Shown: piece after piece, positions 22,141-31,441 of the stretch | How the letters are laid out: each line of letters begins with the position of its first letter | Numbering within the stretch: the first letter of the stretch is position 1 | The notes under the pieces: generated by a model | The model's database searches: none | What the model was told of the DNA's origin: nothing | Seen by the model: the letters and a program-made list of their open reading frames with translations, nothing else | Translations under genes and position numbers: made by a program | From: Bradyrhizobium sp. | GTDB taxonomy: Bacteria; Pseudomonadota; Alphaproteobacteria; Rhizobiales; Xanthobacteraceae | NCBI RefSeq assembly: GCF_004799405.1 | Contig: NZ_SSMW01000113.1 | Location: 1 to 57,812 of the forward strand | Direction of reading: 5' to 3' | DNA length: 57,812 nucleotides

Positions 22141-24228
22141 ATGAACCAGCACGCCAAGGTCGACATCCGGCATTCCACCTGTCCGCACGATTGCCCGTCG
22201 GCCTGCGCCCTCGATATCGAGGTGATCGGCGGCCAGACCATCGGCCGGGTGCGCGGTTCCAAGCTGCAGAGTTACACCGCAGGCGTGGTTTGCGCCAAGG
22301 TCGCGCGCTACGCCGAGCGCATCCATCACCCGGACCGGCTGATGTTTCCGCAGCGCCGCACCGGCCCGAAAGGGTCGGGCCGGTTCGCGCGCATCTCATG
22401 GGACGAGGCGCTGGACGAAATCGCGCAGCGATTCAATGCGGCCGAGCGCGAGTTCGGCGCCGAGTCGGTGTGGCCCTATTACTATGCCGGCACCATGGGC
22501 CTGGTTATGCGCGATGGCATCAATCGCCTGGCGCATGTGAAGAAATATTCGCGTTTCTATTCGACGATCTGCTCCAACATCGCGCGCGTCGGCTTTGTCG
22601 CCGGCACCGGCAAGATTGCGGGCGTCGATCCGCGCGAGATGGCAGTCTCCGACCTGGTCGTGATCTGGGGCACCAATCCGGTGAACACCCAAGTCAATGT
22701 GATGACGCACGCGATGCGCGCGCGCAAGGAGCGCGGCGCCAGGATCGCGGCGGTCGATGTCTACAATAACGACACCATGAAGCAGGCCGACATCAAGATC
22801 ATCCTGCGGCCCGGCACCGATGCTGCGTTTTCATGCGGCGTCATGCATGTGCTGTTCCGCGAAGGCTATGCCGACCGCGACTACATGGCGCGCTACGCCG
22901 ATTGTCCCGGCGAGTTGGAGGCGCATCTGGCGACCCGCACGCCCCAATGGGCGTCATCGATTTGCGGCGTGCCGGTGGAAGAGATCGAGGCTTTCGCCCG
23001 CGCAGTTGGACAGACCAAGCGCAGCTTCTTCCGCCTCGGTTACGGTTTTGCCCGCAGCCGCAATGGTGCTGCGCAGATGCACGCGGCAGTATGCATCCCG
23101 ACCGTGACCGGCGCCTGGCAACATGAAGGCGGCGGCGCGTTCTTCAACAATTATTCGATCTGGAAGTTCAACGAAGCGCTGATCGAGGGTCAAGACGCGA
23201 TCGATCCCAATATCCGGCAGCTCGATCAGTCGCAGATCGGACGCATCCTGACCGGCGATGCCGAGGCGTTGCGGGGCGGCGGCCCGGTCAAGGCGATGCT
23301 GATCCAGAACACCAACCCGATGACGGTGGCGCCGGAGCAGAAGCTGGTGCGCCAGGGTTTTGCGCGCGAGGACCTGTTCATGGTGGTGCATGAGCAGTTC
23401 ATGACCGAAACCGCCGAGATGGCCGATATCGTGTTGCCGGCGACCATGTTCATGGAGCATGACGACCTCTATTACGGCGGCGGCCATCAGCACATTTCGG
23501 TCGGCGCCAAGCTGATCGAGCCGCCGGGCGAATGCCGTTCCAACCACGAGGTGCTGCAAGGACTTGCCCGCCGCCTCAACGCCGTGCATCCCGGATTCGA
23601 GATGACCCCGCGCCAATTGATCGACGCCACCCTGAAAAAGAGCGGTCATGGCGATATCGAAACGCTGGAGGCCGATCTCTGGCGCGACATTCAGCCAGAC
23701 TTCCGCACCTCGCACTATCTCGACGGTTTTGCGCATGCCGACGGCAAATTCCACTTCAAGGCCGACTGGTCGTGCGTCCCCATGGGCAATGCCGGCCTGA
23801 TGGGGGCGTGGAACCAGATTCCGTCGCTGCCCGATCACTGGACCATCATCGAGGAGGCCGACGAAGCGCACCCGTTCCGCCTCGCTACCAGCCCGTCGCG
23901 CAGCTTCCTCAATACCAGCTTCAACGAAACGCCGTCGTCGCAGGCGCGCGAAGGCGTGCCGACGGTGATGATACATCCCGCCGATGCCGCCGCGCTTTCC
24001 ATTGCCGATGGCGACCCGGTCACGCTCGGCAACACTCGAGGCGAGACGACGCTGACGGCCAGATTATTCGATGGCGTGCGGCGCGGCGTGCTGATCGCGG
24101 AATCCGTGCATCCGAACAAGGCGCATATCGGCGGCCGCGGTATCAACATGCTCACCGGCGCGGAGGCTGTGGCGCCCTATGGCGGCGCGGCATTCCACGA
24201 CAACAAGGTCTGGGTGAAAAAGGCTTGA
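22141..24228 (+). CDS. Molybdopterin-dependent oxidoreductase (formate dehydrogenase/BisC superfamily)
   Basis: This 695-residue enzyme of the DMSO-reductase superfamily has an N-terminal [4Fe-4S] site (C14, C18, C22 and C51; CPHDCPSAC and VVCAK), molybdopterin domains with the segment VSDLVVIWGTNPVNTQ, and a C-terminal molydopterin-binding barrel near VMIHPADAAALSIADGDPV. C144 in STICSN lies where the metal ligand is often found; this assignment is tentative. No small FeS or membrane subunit lies alongside, and there is no Tat leader, so it is a solitary cytoplasmic enzyme. I start it at ATG 22141; the frame is open to 22099 but starts there less plausibly. The substrate is unknown. Confidence 0.85.
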   Translation: MNQHAKVDIRHSTCPHDCPSACALDIEVIGGQTIGRVRGSKLQSYTAGVVCAKVARYAERIHHPDRLMFPQRRTGPKGSGRFARISWDEALDEIAQRFNAAEREFGAESVWPYYYAGTMGLVMRDGINRLAHVKKYSRFYSTICSNIARVGFVAGTGKIAGVDPREMAVSDLVVIWGTNPVNTQVNVMTHAMRARKERGARIAAVDVYNNDTMKQADIKIILRPGTDAAFSCGVMHVLFREGYADRDYMARYADCPGELEAHLATRTPQWASSICGVPVEEIEAFARAVGQTKRSFFRLGYGFARSRNGAAQMHAAVCIPTVTGAWQHEGGGAFFNNYSIWKFNEALIEGQDAIDPNIRQLDQSQIGRILTGDAEALRGGGPVKAMLIQNTNPMTVAPEQKLVRQGFAREDLFMVVHEQFMTETAEMADIVLPATMFMEHDDLYYGGGHQHISVGAKLIEPPGECRSNHEVLQGLARRLNAVHPGFEMTPRQLIDATLKKSGHGDIETLEADLWRDIQPDFRTSHYLDGFAHADGKFHFKADWSCVPMGNAGLMGAWNQIPSLPDHWTIIEEADEAHPFRLATSPSRSFLNTSFNETPSSQAREGVPTVMIHPADAAALSIADGDPVTLGNTRGETTLTARLFDGVRRGVLIAESVHPNKAHIGGRGINMLTGAEAVAPYGGAAFHDNKVWVKKA

Positions 24229-24238
24229 TCGGCCTTTT
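24218..24238 (+). terminator. Weak intrinsic-terminator-like hairpin
   Basis: AAAAGGC (24218-24224) pairs with GCCTTTT (24232-24238) across a 7-base loop that contains the oxidoreductase stop codon. The descending arm ends in four Ts. This is a short but plausible terminator. Confidence 0.35.
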
Positions 24239-24304
24239 GGAACCAAATCGCACCCGCCTCCTTAGCCCTTCGAACGACAAGGCTTCGCACCCAGGGAGAA
24301 CACG

Positions 24305-24502
24305 ATGTCACGCCACAATGAAATGCCGCCGATCCCGCCCGCCAATCGCAGTCCCAAGGGCACCGGCGGCAACACCGAAGTCAACAAGGACACCTCGAAG
24401 GGGCACGAAGGCATCCAGAACTCGGCCGAGCAGGGCGACACCGCCAACATCAAGCAGAACACCACCAATGCGGGGTTTTTCAAGGGACGGCGCGTGAAGT
24501 AA
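24305..24502 (+). CDS. Small hydrophilic protein, function unknown
   Basis: This 65-residue protein is rich in Asn, Gly, Thr and Lys, has no hydrophobic core and looks intrinsically disordered (NRSPKGTGGNTEVNKDTSKG, later NIKQNTTNAGFFKGRR). AGGGAGA lies 7 bases before ATG 24305, which strongly supports translation. I believe similar short proteins are widespread and uncharacterised in Bradyrhizobium, but this is recollection. It sits alone between the molybdopterin enzyme and an enoyl-CoA hydratase. Confidence 0.65.
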   Translation: MSRHNEMPPIPPANRSPKGTGGNTEVNKDTSKGHEGIQNSAEQGDTANIKQNTTNAGFFKGRRVK

Positions 24503-24537
24503 GATGGTGCTGAGTTCCAGGTTTGAGCGAGCGGGCA

Positions 24538-25314
24538 ATGACCGACAGCGTGATACTTAAAAAGCGCGGACAGGCGTTCTGGATCACCATCAACCGGCCG
24601 GACAAGCGCAACGCCATCAATGGCGACGTGGTCGCCGGCATCGCCAAGGGCTATCGCGACGCCCATGACGATCGCGACGTGCGGGTAATCGTGCTGACCG
24701 GCGCGGGCGACAAGGCATTTTGCGCGGGCGCCGACCTGCAGAACAGCGGTGCGGCGTTCGCGATGGATTTTGCCAGGCCGAACGTCGACTACGCCGATCT
24801 GTTGCGGCTGTCGCAGATTGCCACCAAGCCTTCGATCGCGCGGGTCGGCGGGGTCTGCATGGCCGGCGGCATGGGTCTGTTGTGCATGACCGACATGGCG
24901 GTCGCGGCCGATCACGTGATGTTCGGATTGCCCGAGGTGAAGGTCGGGGTATTCCCAATGCAGGTGCTGAGCCTGCTGCAATCGATCGCGCCGCGGCGTC
25001 TGGTCAACGAATGGGCGCTCACCGGGGAGCCATTCGATGCGAAGGCCGCGCAGGCCGCCGGGCTGCTCAACTATGTGGTGCCGTCGAGCGAACTGGACGC
25101 CAAGGTCGACTGGCTGATCGGGCGGATCACCGACAAGTCGCCGACCGCGATCCGGCGCGGTAAATACGCCATGCACGCGATCGCCTCGATGTCGTTCGAT
25201 GAGAGCATCGCCTACACCGAAAGCCAGATCGCGCTATTGGCGATGACCGAAGACGCCCGGGAAGGCCTCAAGGCGTTCGCGGAGAAGCGCAAACCGGTGT
25301 GGCCGGGGAAATAA
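24538..25314 (+). CDS. Enoyl-CoA hydratase/isomerase family protein
   Basis: This 258-residue crotonase-fold enzyme has the oxyanion-hole segment KAFCAGADLQ at about residues 59-68 and the second loop GGVCMAGGMGLLCMTDMAVAA, followed by the acidic-site region LPEVKVGVFPM. It should hydrate or isomerise an enoyl-CoA in the cytoplasm. Start ATG 24538 is preferred over TTG 24523. It is convergent with the GlcG-like gene with only 7 bases between the stops, so no separate terminator fits. A second crotonase gene lies at 31442. Confidence 0.88.
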   Translation: MTDSVILKKRGQAFWITINRPDKRNAINGDVVAGIAKGYRDAHDDRDVRVIVLTGAGDKAFCAGADLQNSGAAFAMDFARPNVDYADLLRLSQIATKPSIARVGGVCMAGGMGLLCMTDMAVAADHVMFGLPEVKVGVFPMQVLSLLQSIAPRRLVNEWALTGEPFDAKAAQAAGLLNYVVPSSELDAKVDWLIGRITDKSPTAIRRGKYAMHAIASMSFDESIAYTESQIALLAMTEDAREGLKAFAEKRKPVWPGK

Positions 25315-25321
25315 TACGCGG

Positions 25322-25750
25322 CTACCCCGGGTTCGCCTTCAATCCCGCAGCCTCAATGCCGGCGATCGCGCAGGCTTCATCGTTATCGGAAGTATCGCCG
25401 CTGATTCCGACTGCGCCGAGCAGCACGCTGCCATCCTGAATCAGGACGCCGCCGGGCACCGGCACCAGCCGTCCCTGCGCCAGCGTATTCACCGCGCTGA
25501 CGAAAAACGGCGCTTCCTGCGCGCGCTGGAACAGCGCCCGTGAACCCATCCCCATCGCCAGCGCGCCGAACGCCTTGCCGTTGGCGATTTCGCTTCGCAA
25601 CAGGCTGGTGCCGTCCTGTGCCGCGGTGAGTTTGACGCAGCCGCGGGCGTCGAGAATCGTCACCACAAGCGGCTTCAGCTTCTTCTCGATGCCCTTGGCA
25701 AGCGCGGCATCGAGAATCCTGCGGGCAACGTCGAGGGTCAGTTCAGCCAT
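25322..25750 (-). CDS. GlcG/HbpS heme-binding-domain family protein
   Basis: This 142-residue single-domain protein shows the GlcG family pattern: TLDVARRILDAALAKG, then VVTILDARG, and the C-terminal GGVLIQDGSVLLGAVGISG and DNDEACAIAGIEAA. The family often lies beside glycolate oxidase or 2-hydroxyacid oxidase genes, and its biochemical role is unclear. AAGGAAGA lies 8 bases before ATG 25750. The start overlaps the end of the GlcD-GlcF fusion by 8 bases, so the two are translationally linked. Confidence 0.85.
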   Translation of the reverse strand: MAELTLDVARRILDAALAKGIEKKLKPLVVTILDARGCVKLTAAQDGTSLLRSEIANGKAFGALAMGMGSRALFQRAQEAPFFVSAVNTLAQGRLVPVPGGVLIQDGSVLLGAVGISGDTSDNDEACAIAGIEAAGLKANPG

Positions 25751-28685
25751 GATGATCTTCCTTTGCAAGCGATGATGATTTTGAAGGAGATTGCGCGGCG
25801 TCGAGGCTCATCGCCAGCACACGTGCGACGTGAAGGGCAGTGCGCCCGGTGCCATCCTTGATCTGATGCCGGCACGAGGTGCCGTCGGCAACGATCAGCG
25901 TTGTTTCATTCGCGTGCCTGACGGCCGGCAGCAGCGAAAGCTCGGCCATGTCGATCGAGGTCTGGTAGGTATCGGCGCCGTAGCCGAAGGCGCCGGCCAT
26001 GCCGCAACAACTGGACTCGATCGTCTCCACATTCAAATCCGGGACGAGGCGCAGCACCTGCTCGGCCGGCTTGAACGCGCCGAACGATTTTTGATGACAG
26101 TGCCCGTGCACCAGAGCTTTCCCGGCGACCGGACCGAGCGGCAGTCGCAAGCGGCCGGCGCCGGCCTCGCGAACCAGGAATTCCTCGAACAACAGCGCAT
26201 GCGCGCCGATGCTTTTTGCCGCGGCATCCGAACGCAGCGAGAGCAACTCGTCGCGCAGCGTGAGCAGGCAACTCGGCTCCAGCCCGACGATGGGTACGCC
26301 GCGCGAGGCGAACGGCGCGTAAGTCGCGACCAGCCGGTCGAGTTCGGTCCGTGCGTTATCAACGAGGCCGGCCGAAAGGAACGTCCGTCCACAGCACAGG
26401 GGTCTTGCGCCATCCGGGGGCCTTGGAATGTGGACGCGGTATCCACCCTTGACCAGCACGCGCAAAGCGGCGTCGAGATTCTCGCGCTCATAAATGCGGT
26501 TGAAGGTGTCGGCGAACAGCACGACCTCATGGCCATCGGCGGGGCCGGCTGCTTCGGCGTCGGCGGTGAAAACGTCGCGCCGCCAGGCCGGCAGCGCCCG
26601 TTGCGCGCTGATGCCGGCGAATTTTTCAAACGCCTTGCGCAACAACGGACTTCTATTGCGAAGATTGGCGAGCGGCGCGAAGCGCGCCGCCAGATCGGCA
26701 TAATGCGGCAGATATCCCACCAGCCGGTCCCTGAGCGAAAGCCCGTGCTTGGCGGCGCGTGCGGCGAGCACTTCGATCTTCATCTTCGCCATGTCGACGC
26801 CGGTTGGACACTCGTGGCGGCAGGCCTTGCAGGACACGCAGAGCTTCAGGGTGTCCATCATCTCGTCGGAGGTGAGGGCGTCCGGCCCCAGCTGGCCGGA
26901 AATCGCCAGCCTGAGCGTATTGGCGCGGCCGCGTGTCACGTCTTTTTCGTCGCGGGTGGCGCGATAGGATGGACACATCACGCCGCCTTCGAGCTTGCGG
27001 CAGGCGCCGTTGTTGTTGCACATCTCGACCGCGCCCTGGAAGCCGCCGCCGGCGCCGGGATAGGCCGACCAGTCGAGCGCGGTCTTCAATTCGCCAACGC
27101 GATAGTCTGGCGGATAGCGAAACAGCGAGCGGTCATCCATTTCAGGCGGATCGACGATCTTGCCGGGATTGAGCACGTTGGCAGGATCGAAGCGGTGCTT
27201 GACCTCACGGAAATCGGCGACGATGCGCGCGCCGAACATGGTCTCGTGAAATTCCGAACGCACGATGCCGTCGCCGTGCTCGCCGGAATGCGACCCCTTG
27301 TATTCCCTGACCATCGCAAAGGTTTCCTCGGCGATGGCGCGCATCGCCTTGACGTCCTTTTCGAGCTTCAGGTTGAGCACCGGCCGCACATGCAGGCAGC
27401 CTTCCGAGGCGTGCGCATACATGGTGCCGCGGGTGCCGTGTTTGGCGAAAATGCCGTTGAGCCGCTCGGTGTAGTCGGCCAGGTGCGGCAGCGGCACCGC
27501 GCAGTCCTCGACGAACGAAACCGGCTTACCCTCCTGCTTCATCGACATCATGACGTTGAGGCCGGCGGCGCGAAACTCCGCGATCCCGGTCTGCAGGCCT
27601 GGGTCGGTGATCTCGACCACGCCGCCCCATTTGCGTTGCGGATTGTTCCAGCCGAAACCGAGATCGGCCATCAACTCGCCGAGCTGTTTCAACCGCTGGA
27701 TATTGTCGGCGTGGTCTTCCTCGGCGAACTCGACGATCAAGACCGCATCAGGATCGCCGCGGATTGCGGCGCCGATGACAGGCTGGAACATCGCGATCTC
27801 GCGGCCGAGCGACAGCATGGTGCGATCGACCAGCTCGACCGCGATCGGGCGAAGCTTCACCAGATGCTGGGTGGCATCCATCGCTTGGTAGAAGCTGCCG
27901 AAATGGCAGACGCCGAGCACCTTGTTGCGGATGAGCGGCCAAAGCTTCAGTTCGACCCGGGTGGTGAAGGCCAGCGTTCCTTCCGAGCCCACCAGCAGAT
28001 GCGCCATGTTGTTGTCGGCATTGCGCGGCACCAGCGCATCGAGATTGTAGCCGCCGACGCGGCGCTGCACCTTTGGAAATTTCTTCGCGATCTCGGCGGC
28101 CTCGCGCTCGCCGAGCGCCAGCATGTCGCGAAACAGCCCGACGTCGCTGTCGCGCGGCACCTCGCCGAAATGCATCAGGGTGCCGTCGGCGAGCGCCGCA
28201 TCCATCGCCAGCGTGTTGTCGCGCATGGTGCCGTATCGCAGCGAACGCCCGCCGCAGGAATTGTTGCCGGCCATGCCGCCGATGGTGGCGCGGGATGCCG
28301 TGGAAACATCGACCGGAAACCACAGGCCGTGTTTTCTGAGCTGGCGGTTGAGGTCGTCGAGCACGATCCCCGGCTCGACCACGCAGCTACGGTTTTCGAC
28401 GTCGAGCGAGATCAGGCGATTGAGGTGCTTGGAAAGGTCGATGACGACGCCGTGATTGACGGTCTGGCCGCATTGCGAGGTTCCGCCGCCGCGCGGGGTG
28501 ACCGTCCGCCCCTCGTCGCGGCAGATCGCCAGCGCTCGAAGCGCCTCGTCGATGGTGCGGGGGATCACCACGCCGGCCGGCAAAATCTGGTAGAACGACG
28601 CGTCGGTGGCGTAGCGGCCGCGGCTGAAGGAATCGAACAAAACCTCGCCGCTGGTCTCGCGCGCAAGCCTGTCTTCAAGCGTCAT
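25743..28685 (-). CDS. Fused FAD-linked oxidase and iron-sulfur protein (GlcD-GlcF/Dld type)
   Basis: This 980-residue protein joins an FAD-binding PCMH oxidase (GGGTS at 66-70, then AGNNSCGGRSLRYGTMRDN, and a C-terminal FAD-oxidase domain with EHGDG) to a GlcF-like module. The second half holds a Cys-rich cluster site CVSCKACRHECP near residue 615 and two CCG domains, CCGRTF and SSCCG near residue 892. Proteins with this plan (YdiJ and bacterial D-lactate/D-2-hydroxyglutarate dehydrogenases) oxidise a D-2-hydroxyacid and pass electrons to the quinone pool. The neighbouring glyoxylate-type aminotransferases and the GlcG gene suggest glycolate or a related D-2-hydroxyacid. It is divergent from the aminotransferase genes. 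Confidence 0.9.
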   Translation of the reverse strand: MTLEDRLARETSGEVLFDSFSRGRYATDASFYQILPAGVVIPRTIDEALRALAICRDEGRTVTPRGGGTSQCGQTVNHGVVIDLSKHLNRLISLDVENRSCVVEPGIVLDDLNRQLRKHGLWFPVDVSTASRATIGGMAGNNSCGGRSLRYGTMRDNTLAMDAALADGTLMHFGEVPRDSDVGLFRDMLALGEREAAEIAKKFPKVQRRVGGYNLDALVPRNADNNMAHLLVGSEGTLAFTTRVELKLWPLIRNKVLGVCHFGSFYQAMDATQHLVKLRPIAVELVDRTMLSLGREIAMFQPVIGAAIRGDPDAVLIVEFAEEDHADNIQRLKQLGELMADLGFGWNNPQRKWGGVVEITDPGLQTGIAEFRAAGLNVMMSMKQEGKPVSFVEDCAVPLPHLADYTERLNGIFAKHGTRGTMYAHASEGCLHVRPVLNLKLEKDVKAMRAIAEETFAMVREYKGSHSGEHGDGIVRSEFHETMFGARIVADFREVKHRFDPANVLNPGKIVDPPEMDDRSLFRYPPDYRVGELKTALDWSAYPGAGGGFQGAVEMCNNNGACRKLEGGVMCPSYRATRDEKDVTRGRANTLRLAISGQLGPDALTSDEMMDTLKLCVSCKACRHECPTGVDMAKMKIEVLAARAAKHGLSLRDRLVGYLPHYADLAARFAPLANLRNRSPLLRKAFEKFAGISAQRALPAWRRDVFTADAEAAGPADGHEVVLFADTFNRIYERENLDAALRVLVKGGYRVHIPRPPDGARPLCCGRTFLSAGLVDNARTELDRLVATYAPFASRGVPIVGLEPSCLLTLRDELLSLRSDAAAKSIGAHALLFEEFLVREAGAGRLRLPLGPVAGKALVHGHCHQKSFGAFKPAEQVLRLVPDLNVETIESSCCGMAGAFGYGADTYQTSIDMAELSLLPAVRHANETTLIVADGTSCRHQIKDGTGRTALHVARVLAMSLDAAQSPSKSSSLAKEDHHG

Positions 28686-28830
28686 TGAAATCGAAAAATG
28701 AGAGCTTTCATAGCAAGGAACATAGGCCCCCGGCGGGGAAGCCGTCGATCAAAAAATGCGAACAATTTGTTGGTTGTAGGTTGAAAAATTGGATGCAATA
28801 TGCACCCGGCCAGATCGAATGGAGGAATCC
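28686..28830. promoter_or_regulatory. Divergent AT-rich promoter region
   Basis: This 145-base gap separates the oxidase operon from the aminotransferase operon and contains the most AT-rich stretch in this part of the window (about 28750-28800). It should hold promoters for both directions. I could not fix -35 and -10 boxes. TGCAATATGCA, nearly palindromic, at 28793-28803 is a possible operator. Confidence 0.4.
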
Positions 28831-30033
28831 ATGACTCAGGGACGCCATTTTCTGCAGATTCCCGGACCGAGCCCGGTACCGGATCGCGTGCTGCGCGCCA
28901 TGGACATGCCGGTCATCGATCATCGCAGTGCCGGATTTGCCGAGCTCAGCAAGACGGTATTCGAAGGCTGCCGGAAAATCTTCAAGACCGCCGGCCCGGT
29001 CATCATTTTTCCGTCGTCGGGCACCGGTGCCTGGGAGGCGGCGATCGTCAATACGCTGTCACCCGGCGACAAGGTCCTGATGGTCGAGACCGGCCATTTC
29101 GCCATGCTGTGGCGGCAGATGGCGGCGCGCTGGGGCATCGAGGTGGATCTCATGCCCGGCGACTGGCGCCATGGCGCCGATCCCGCGGCGGTCGAGGCCC
29201 GGCTGGCGCAGGATACCGCCCATGCCATCAAGGCCGTCATGGTGGTGCACAACGAGACGTCCACCGGCGTCACCAGCCGGATCGGCGATATCCGCGCCGC
29301 GATGGACAAGGTGAAGCATCCCGCATTGCTGCTGGTGGATACGATCTCTTCGCTAGGCTCGGTCGATTACCGGCACGACGAGTGGAAGGTCGACGTCACC
29401 GTCAGCTGTTCGCAAAAGGGATTCATGCTGCCGCCGGGAATAGGCTTCAACGCCATCTCCGAAAAGGCCCGCGCCGCCTCAAAGACCAACAAGATGCCGC
29501 GGTCGTATTGGGACTGGGAAGAGATGCTCAAGCCCAACGCGTCCGGCTTCTTCCCCTATACCCCGGCCACGACGCTGCTCTATGGCCTGCGCGAAGCCAT
29601 CGCGATGTTGCTGGAGGAGGGGCTGGATGCGGTGTTCGCCCGCCACAAGCGCCTTGCCGCCGCTACCCGCGCCGCAGTTACGCAGTGGGGCCTCGAGGTA
29701 CTGTGTCTTGAACCGGCCGAATATTCTCCGGTGCTGACGGCCGTGCTGATGCCGCCGGGGCACGATGCCGACAAGTTCCGCAAGACCGTGCTCGACAACT
29801 ACAACATGTCGCTCGGCTCCGGCCTCAGCAAACTTGCAGGCAAGGTATTTCGCATCGGCCATCTCGGCGAGTGCAACGAACTGACCCTGATGGGGGCCTT
29901 GTCCGGCGTGGAGATGGGACTCGCCGCCGCGGGCGTGCCGCACCGTGCGGGCGGGGTCGACGCTGCGATGGCGTCGCTGGAAGAGCGCACTACGCTGAAT
30001 TCGCCGGGCCACCTCAAGGTAGTCAAGACCTAG
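28831..30033 (+). CDS. Class V aminotransferase, serine/alanine-glyoxylate type (copy 1)
   Basis: This 400-residue PLP enzyme is of the AGXT/SgaA type, which transfers an amino group from serine or alanine to glyoxylate in the cytoplasm. The PLP lysine is K196 in SQKGFMLPPG. The N-terminal GRHFLQIPGPSPVPDRVL and SSGTGAWEAAIVN (glycine-rich phosphate contact) are typical, as is VHNETSTG. GGAGG at 28821-28825 fixes ATG 28831. The second copy starts 148 bases downstream, and the two share clearly more than half of their residues by eye. The opposite-strand neighbour is a GlcD-GlcF oxidase that could supply glyoxylate. Confidence 0.9.
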   Translation: MTQGRHFLQIPGPSPVPDRVLRAMDMPVIDHRSAGFAELSKTVFEGCRKIFKTAGPVIIFPSSGTGAWEAAIVNTLSPGDKVLMVETGHFAMLWRQMAARWGIEVDLMPGDWRHGADPAAVEARLAQDTAHAIKAVMVVHNETSTGVTSRIGDIRAAMDKVKHPALLLVDTISSLGSVDYRHDEWKVDVTVSCSQKGFMLPPGIGFNAISEKARAASKTNKMPRSYWDWEEMLKPNASGFFPYTPATTLLYGLREAIAMLLEEGLDAVFARHKRLAAATRAAVTQWGLEVLCLEPAEYSPVLTAVLMPPGHDADKFRKTVLDNYNMSLGSGLSKLAGKVFRIGHLGECNELTLMGALSGVEMGLAAAGVPHRAGGVDAAMASLEERTTLNSPGHLKVVKT

Positions 30034-30181
30034 CGCGGGGCAGGAGATTCGCTCAAGCGGGCCAGGCAGGGCAACCCCCGGGCCACTTACGCATTGACGG
30101 GACCCGCCGGGCGGGGGACAAGCCCGCCAAATAGTGATATTCGACCCCCTGCCAAACCAAGACCCCCCGGAAGGACCCCAG

Positions 30182-31390
30182 ATGACCCTGCATACCGGAA
30201 GGCATTTTCTTCAGATTCCAGGCCCGACCAACGTGCCCGACCGGGTGCTGCGGGCCATGGACATGCCGACCCTGGACCATCGCGGCCCCGAATTCGCCGA
30301 ACTTGGTTATGCCGTGCTCGCCGGCTGCCAGCGCATTTTCCGCACCAAACAGCCGGTCATCATCTATCCCGCGTCGGGCTCGGGCGCCTGGGAAGCCGCG
30401 ATCGTCAATGTGCTGTCGCCGGGCGACAAGGTGCTGCTGGCCGAAACCGGACAATTCGCGGTGTTGTGGCGCGGCATTGCTGAGCGGTTCAAACTCGACG
30501 TCGAATTCCTGCCGACCGACTGGCGGCGCGGCGCCGATGTCGAGCAGATCGAGGCCAAGCTCGCCGCCGATCGTGCGCACAAGATCAAGGCCGTGCTGGT
30601 GGTGCACAACGAGACCTCGACCAGCTGCGTCACCCATCCGCTCGAAGTCCGCAAGGCCCTCAATCGCACCAACCACCCGGCGCTGTTGATGGTCGACACC
30701 ATCTCTGGGCTGGCGGCGCTCGAATACGAACATGACGCCTGGGGCATCGATATCTCCGTCGGCGGGTCGCAAAAGGGCATGATGGTGCCGCCGGGACTGA
30801 GCTTCAACGCGGTTTCGGAAAAGGCGCTCGCGGCCGCCAAGGCGAACAAATCGGCGATGCGGTCCTACTGGGACTGGCACGACATGATCGAGATCAACAA
30901 GCAGGGCACGTTCCCCTATACGCCGGCGACCAACCTGCTGTTTGCGCTCAAAGAAGCCATTGCGATGCTCGAGGAAGAGGGGCTCGACAATGTGTTCCTG
31001 CGCCACAAGCGCCATGGCGCGGCGTCCCGTGCGGCGGTCAAGGCGTGGGGCCTCGAACTTGTGTGCCTTGATCCGCACTGCTACTCGCCGGCGCTGACCG
31101 CGGTCATGGTTCCGGACGGAAACGACGCCGACAATTTCCGCAAGGTGGTTCTGGAAAACTTCGACATGTCGCTGGGCACCGGGCTCGGAAAGCTCAAGGG
31201 CAAGGCATTCCGGATCGGCCATATCGGGCACTTCAACGACCTGATGCTGATGGGAACGCTGTCGGGCATCGAGATGGGCTTCGATCTCGCCAAGGTGCCG
31301 CATCGCGCCGGCGGCGTGCTCGCCGCCATGGAGGTCCTGAAAGGACGCGACGTGGTGCCGATGCCGAAATCAAAGGCCGCGGTTGCCTGA
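30182..31390 (+). CDS. Class V aminotransferase, serine/alanine-glyoxylate type (copy 2)
   Basis: This 402-residue paralogue of the preceding gene has the PLP lysine K198 in SQKGMMVPPG and the same GRHFLQIPGP opening and HNETSTS segment. GGAAGG precedes ATG 30182. Differences cluster in the active-site flank (VTHPLEVRKALNRTNHP instead of the VTSRIGDIRAAMDKVKHP region of copy 1) and suggest a shift in amino donor rather than simple redundancy. The crotonase gene follows after 51 bases. Tandem duplication is the simplest origin. Confidence 0.9.
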   Translation: MTLHTGRHFLQIPGPTNVPDRVLRAMDMPTLDHRGPEFAELGYAVLAGCQRIFRTKQPVIIYPASGSGAWEAAIVNVLSPGDKVLLAETGQFAVLWRGIAERFKLDVEFLPTDWRRGADVEQIEAKLAADRAHKIKAVLVVHNETSTSCVTHPLEVRKALNRTNHPALLMVDTISGLAALEYEHDAWGIDISVGGSQKGMMVPPGLSFNAVSEKALAAAKANKSAMRSYWDWHDMIEINKQGTFPYTPATNLLFALKEAIAMLEEEGLDNVFLRHKRHGAASRAAVKAWGLELVCLDPHCYSPALTAVMVPDGNDADNFRKVVLENFDMSLGTGLGKLKGKAFRIGHIGHFNDLMLMGTLSGIEMGFDLAKVPHRAGGVLAAMEVLKGRDVVPMPKSKAAVA

Positions 31391-31441
31391 GTCAATTTCG
31401 ACTCGGGCTGGATAAAGAAGCAAGAACAGAAAGAGCCCGCG

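Noticed and set aside
25791..28688. 965-residue plus-strand open frame
   Set aside because: It is a complete mirror of the GlcD-GlcF fusion. Codon shadow in GC-rich DNA explains it; the sense protein has all motifs.
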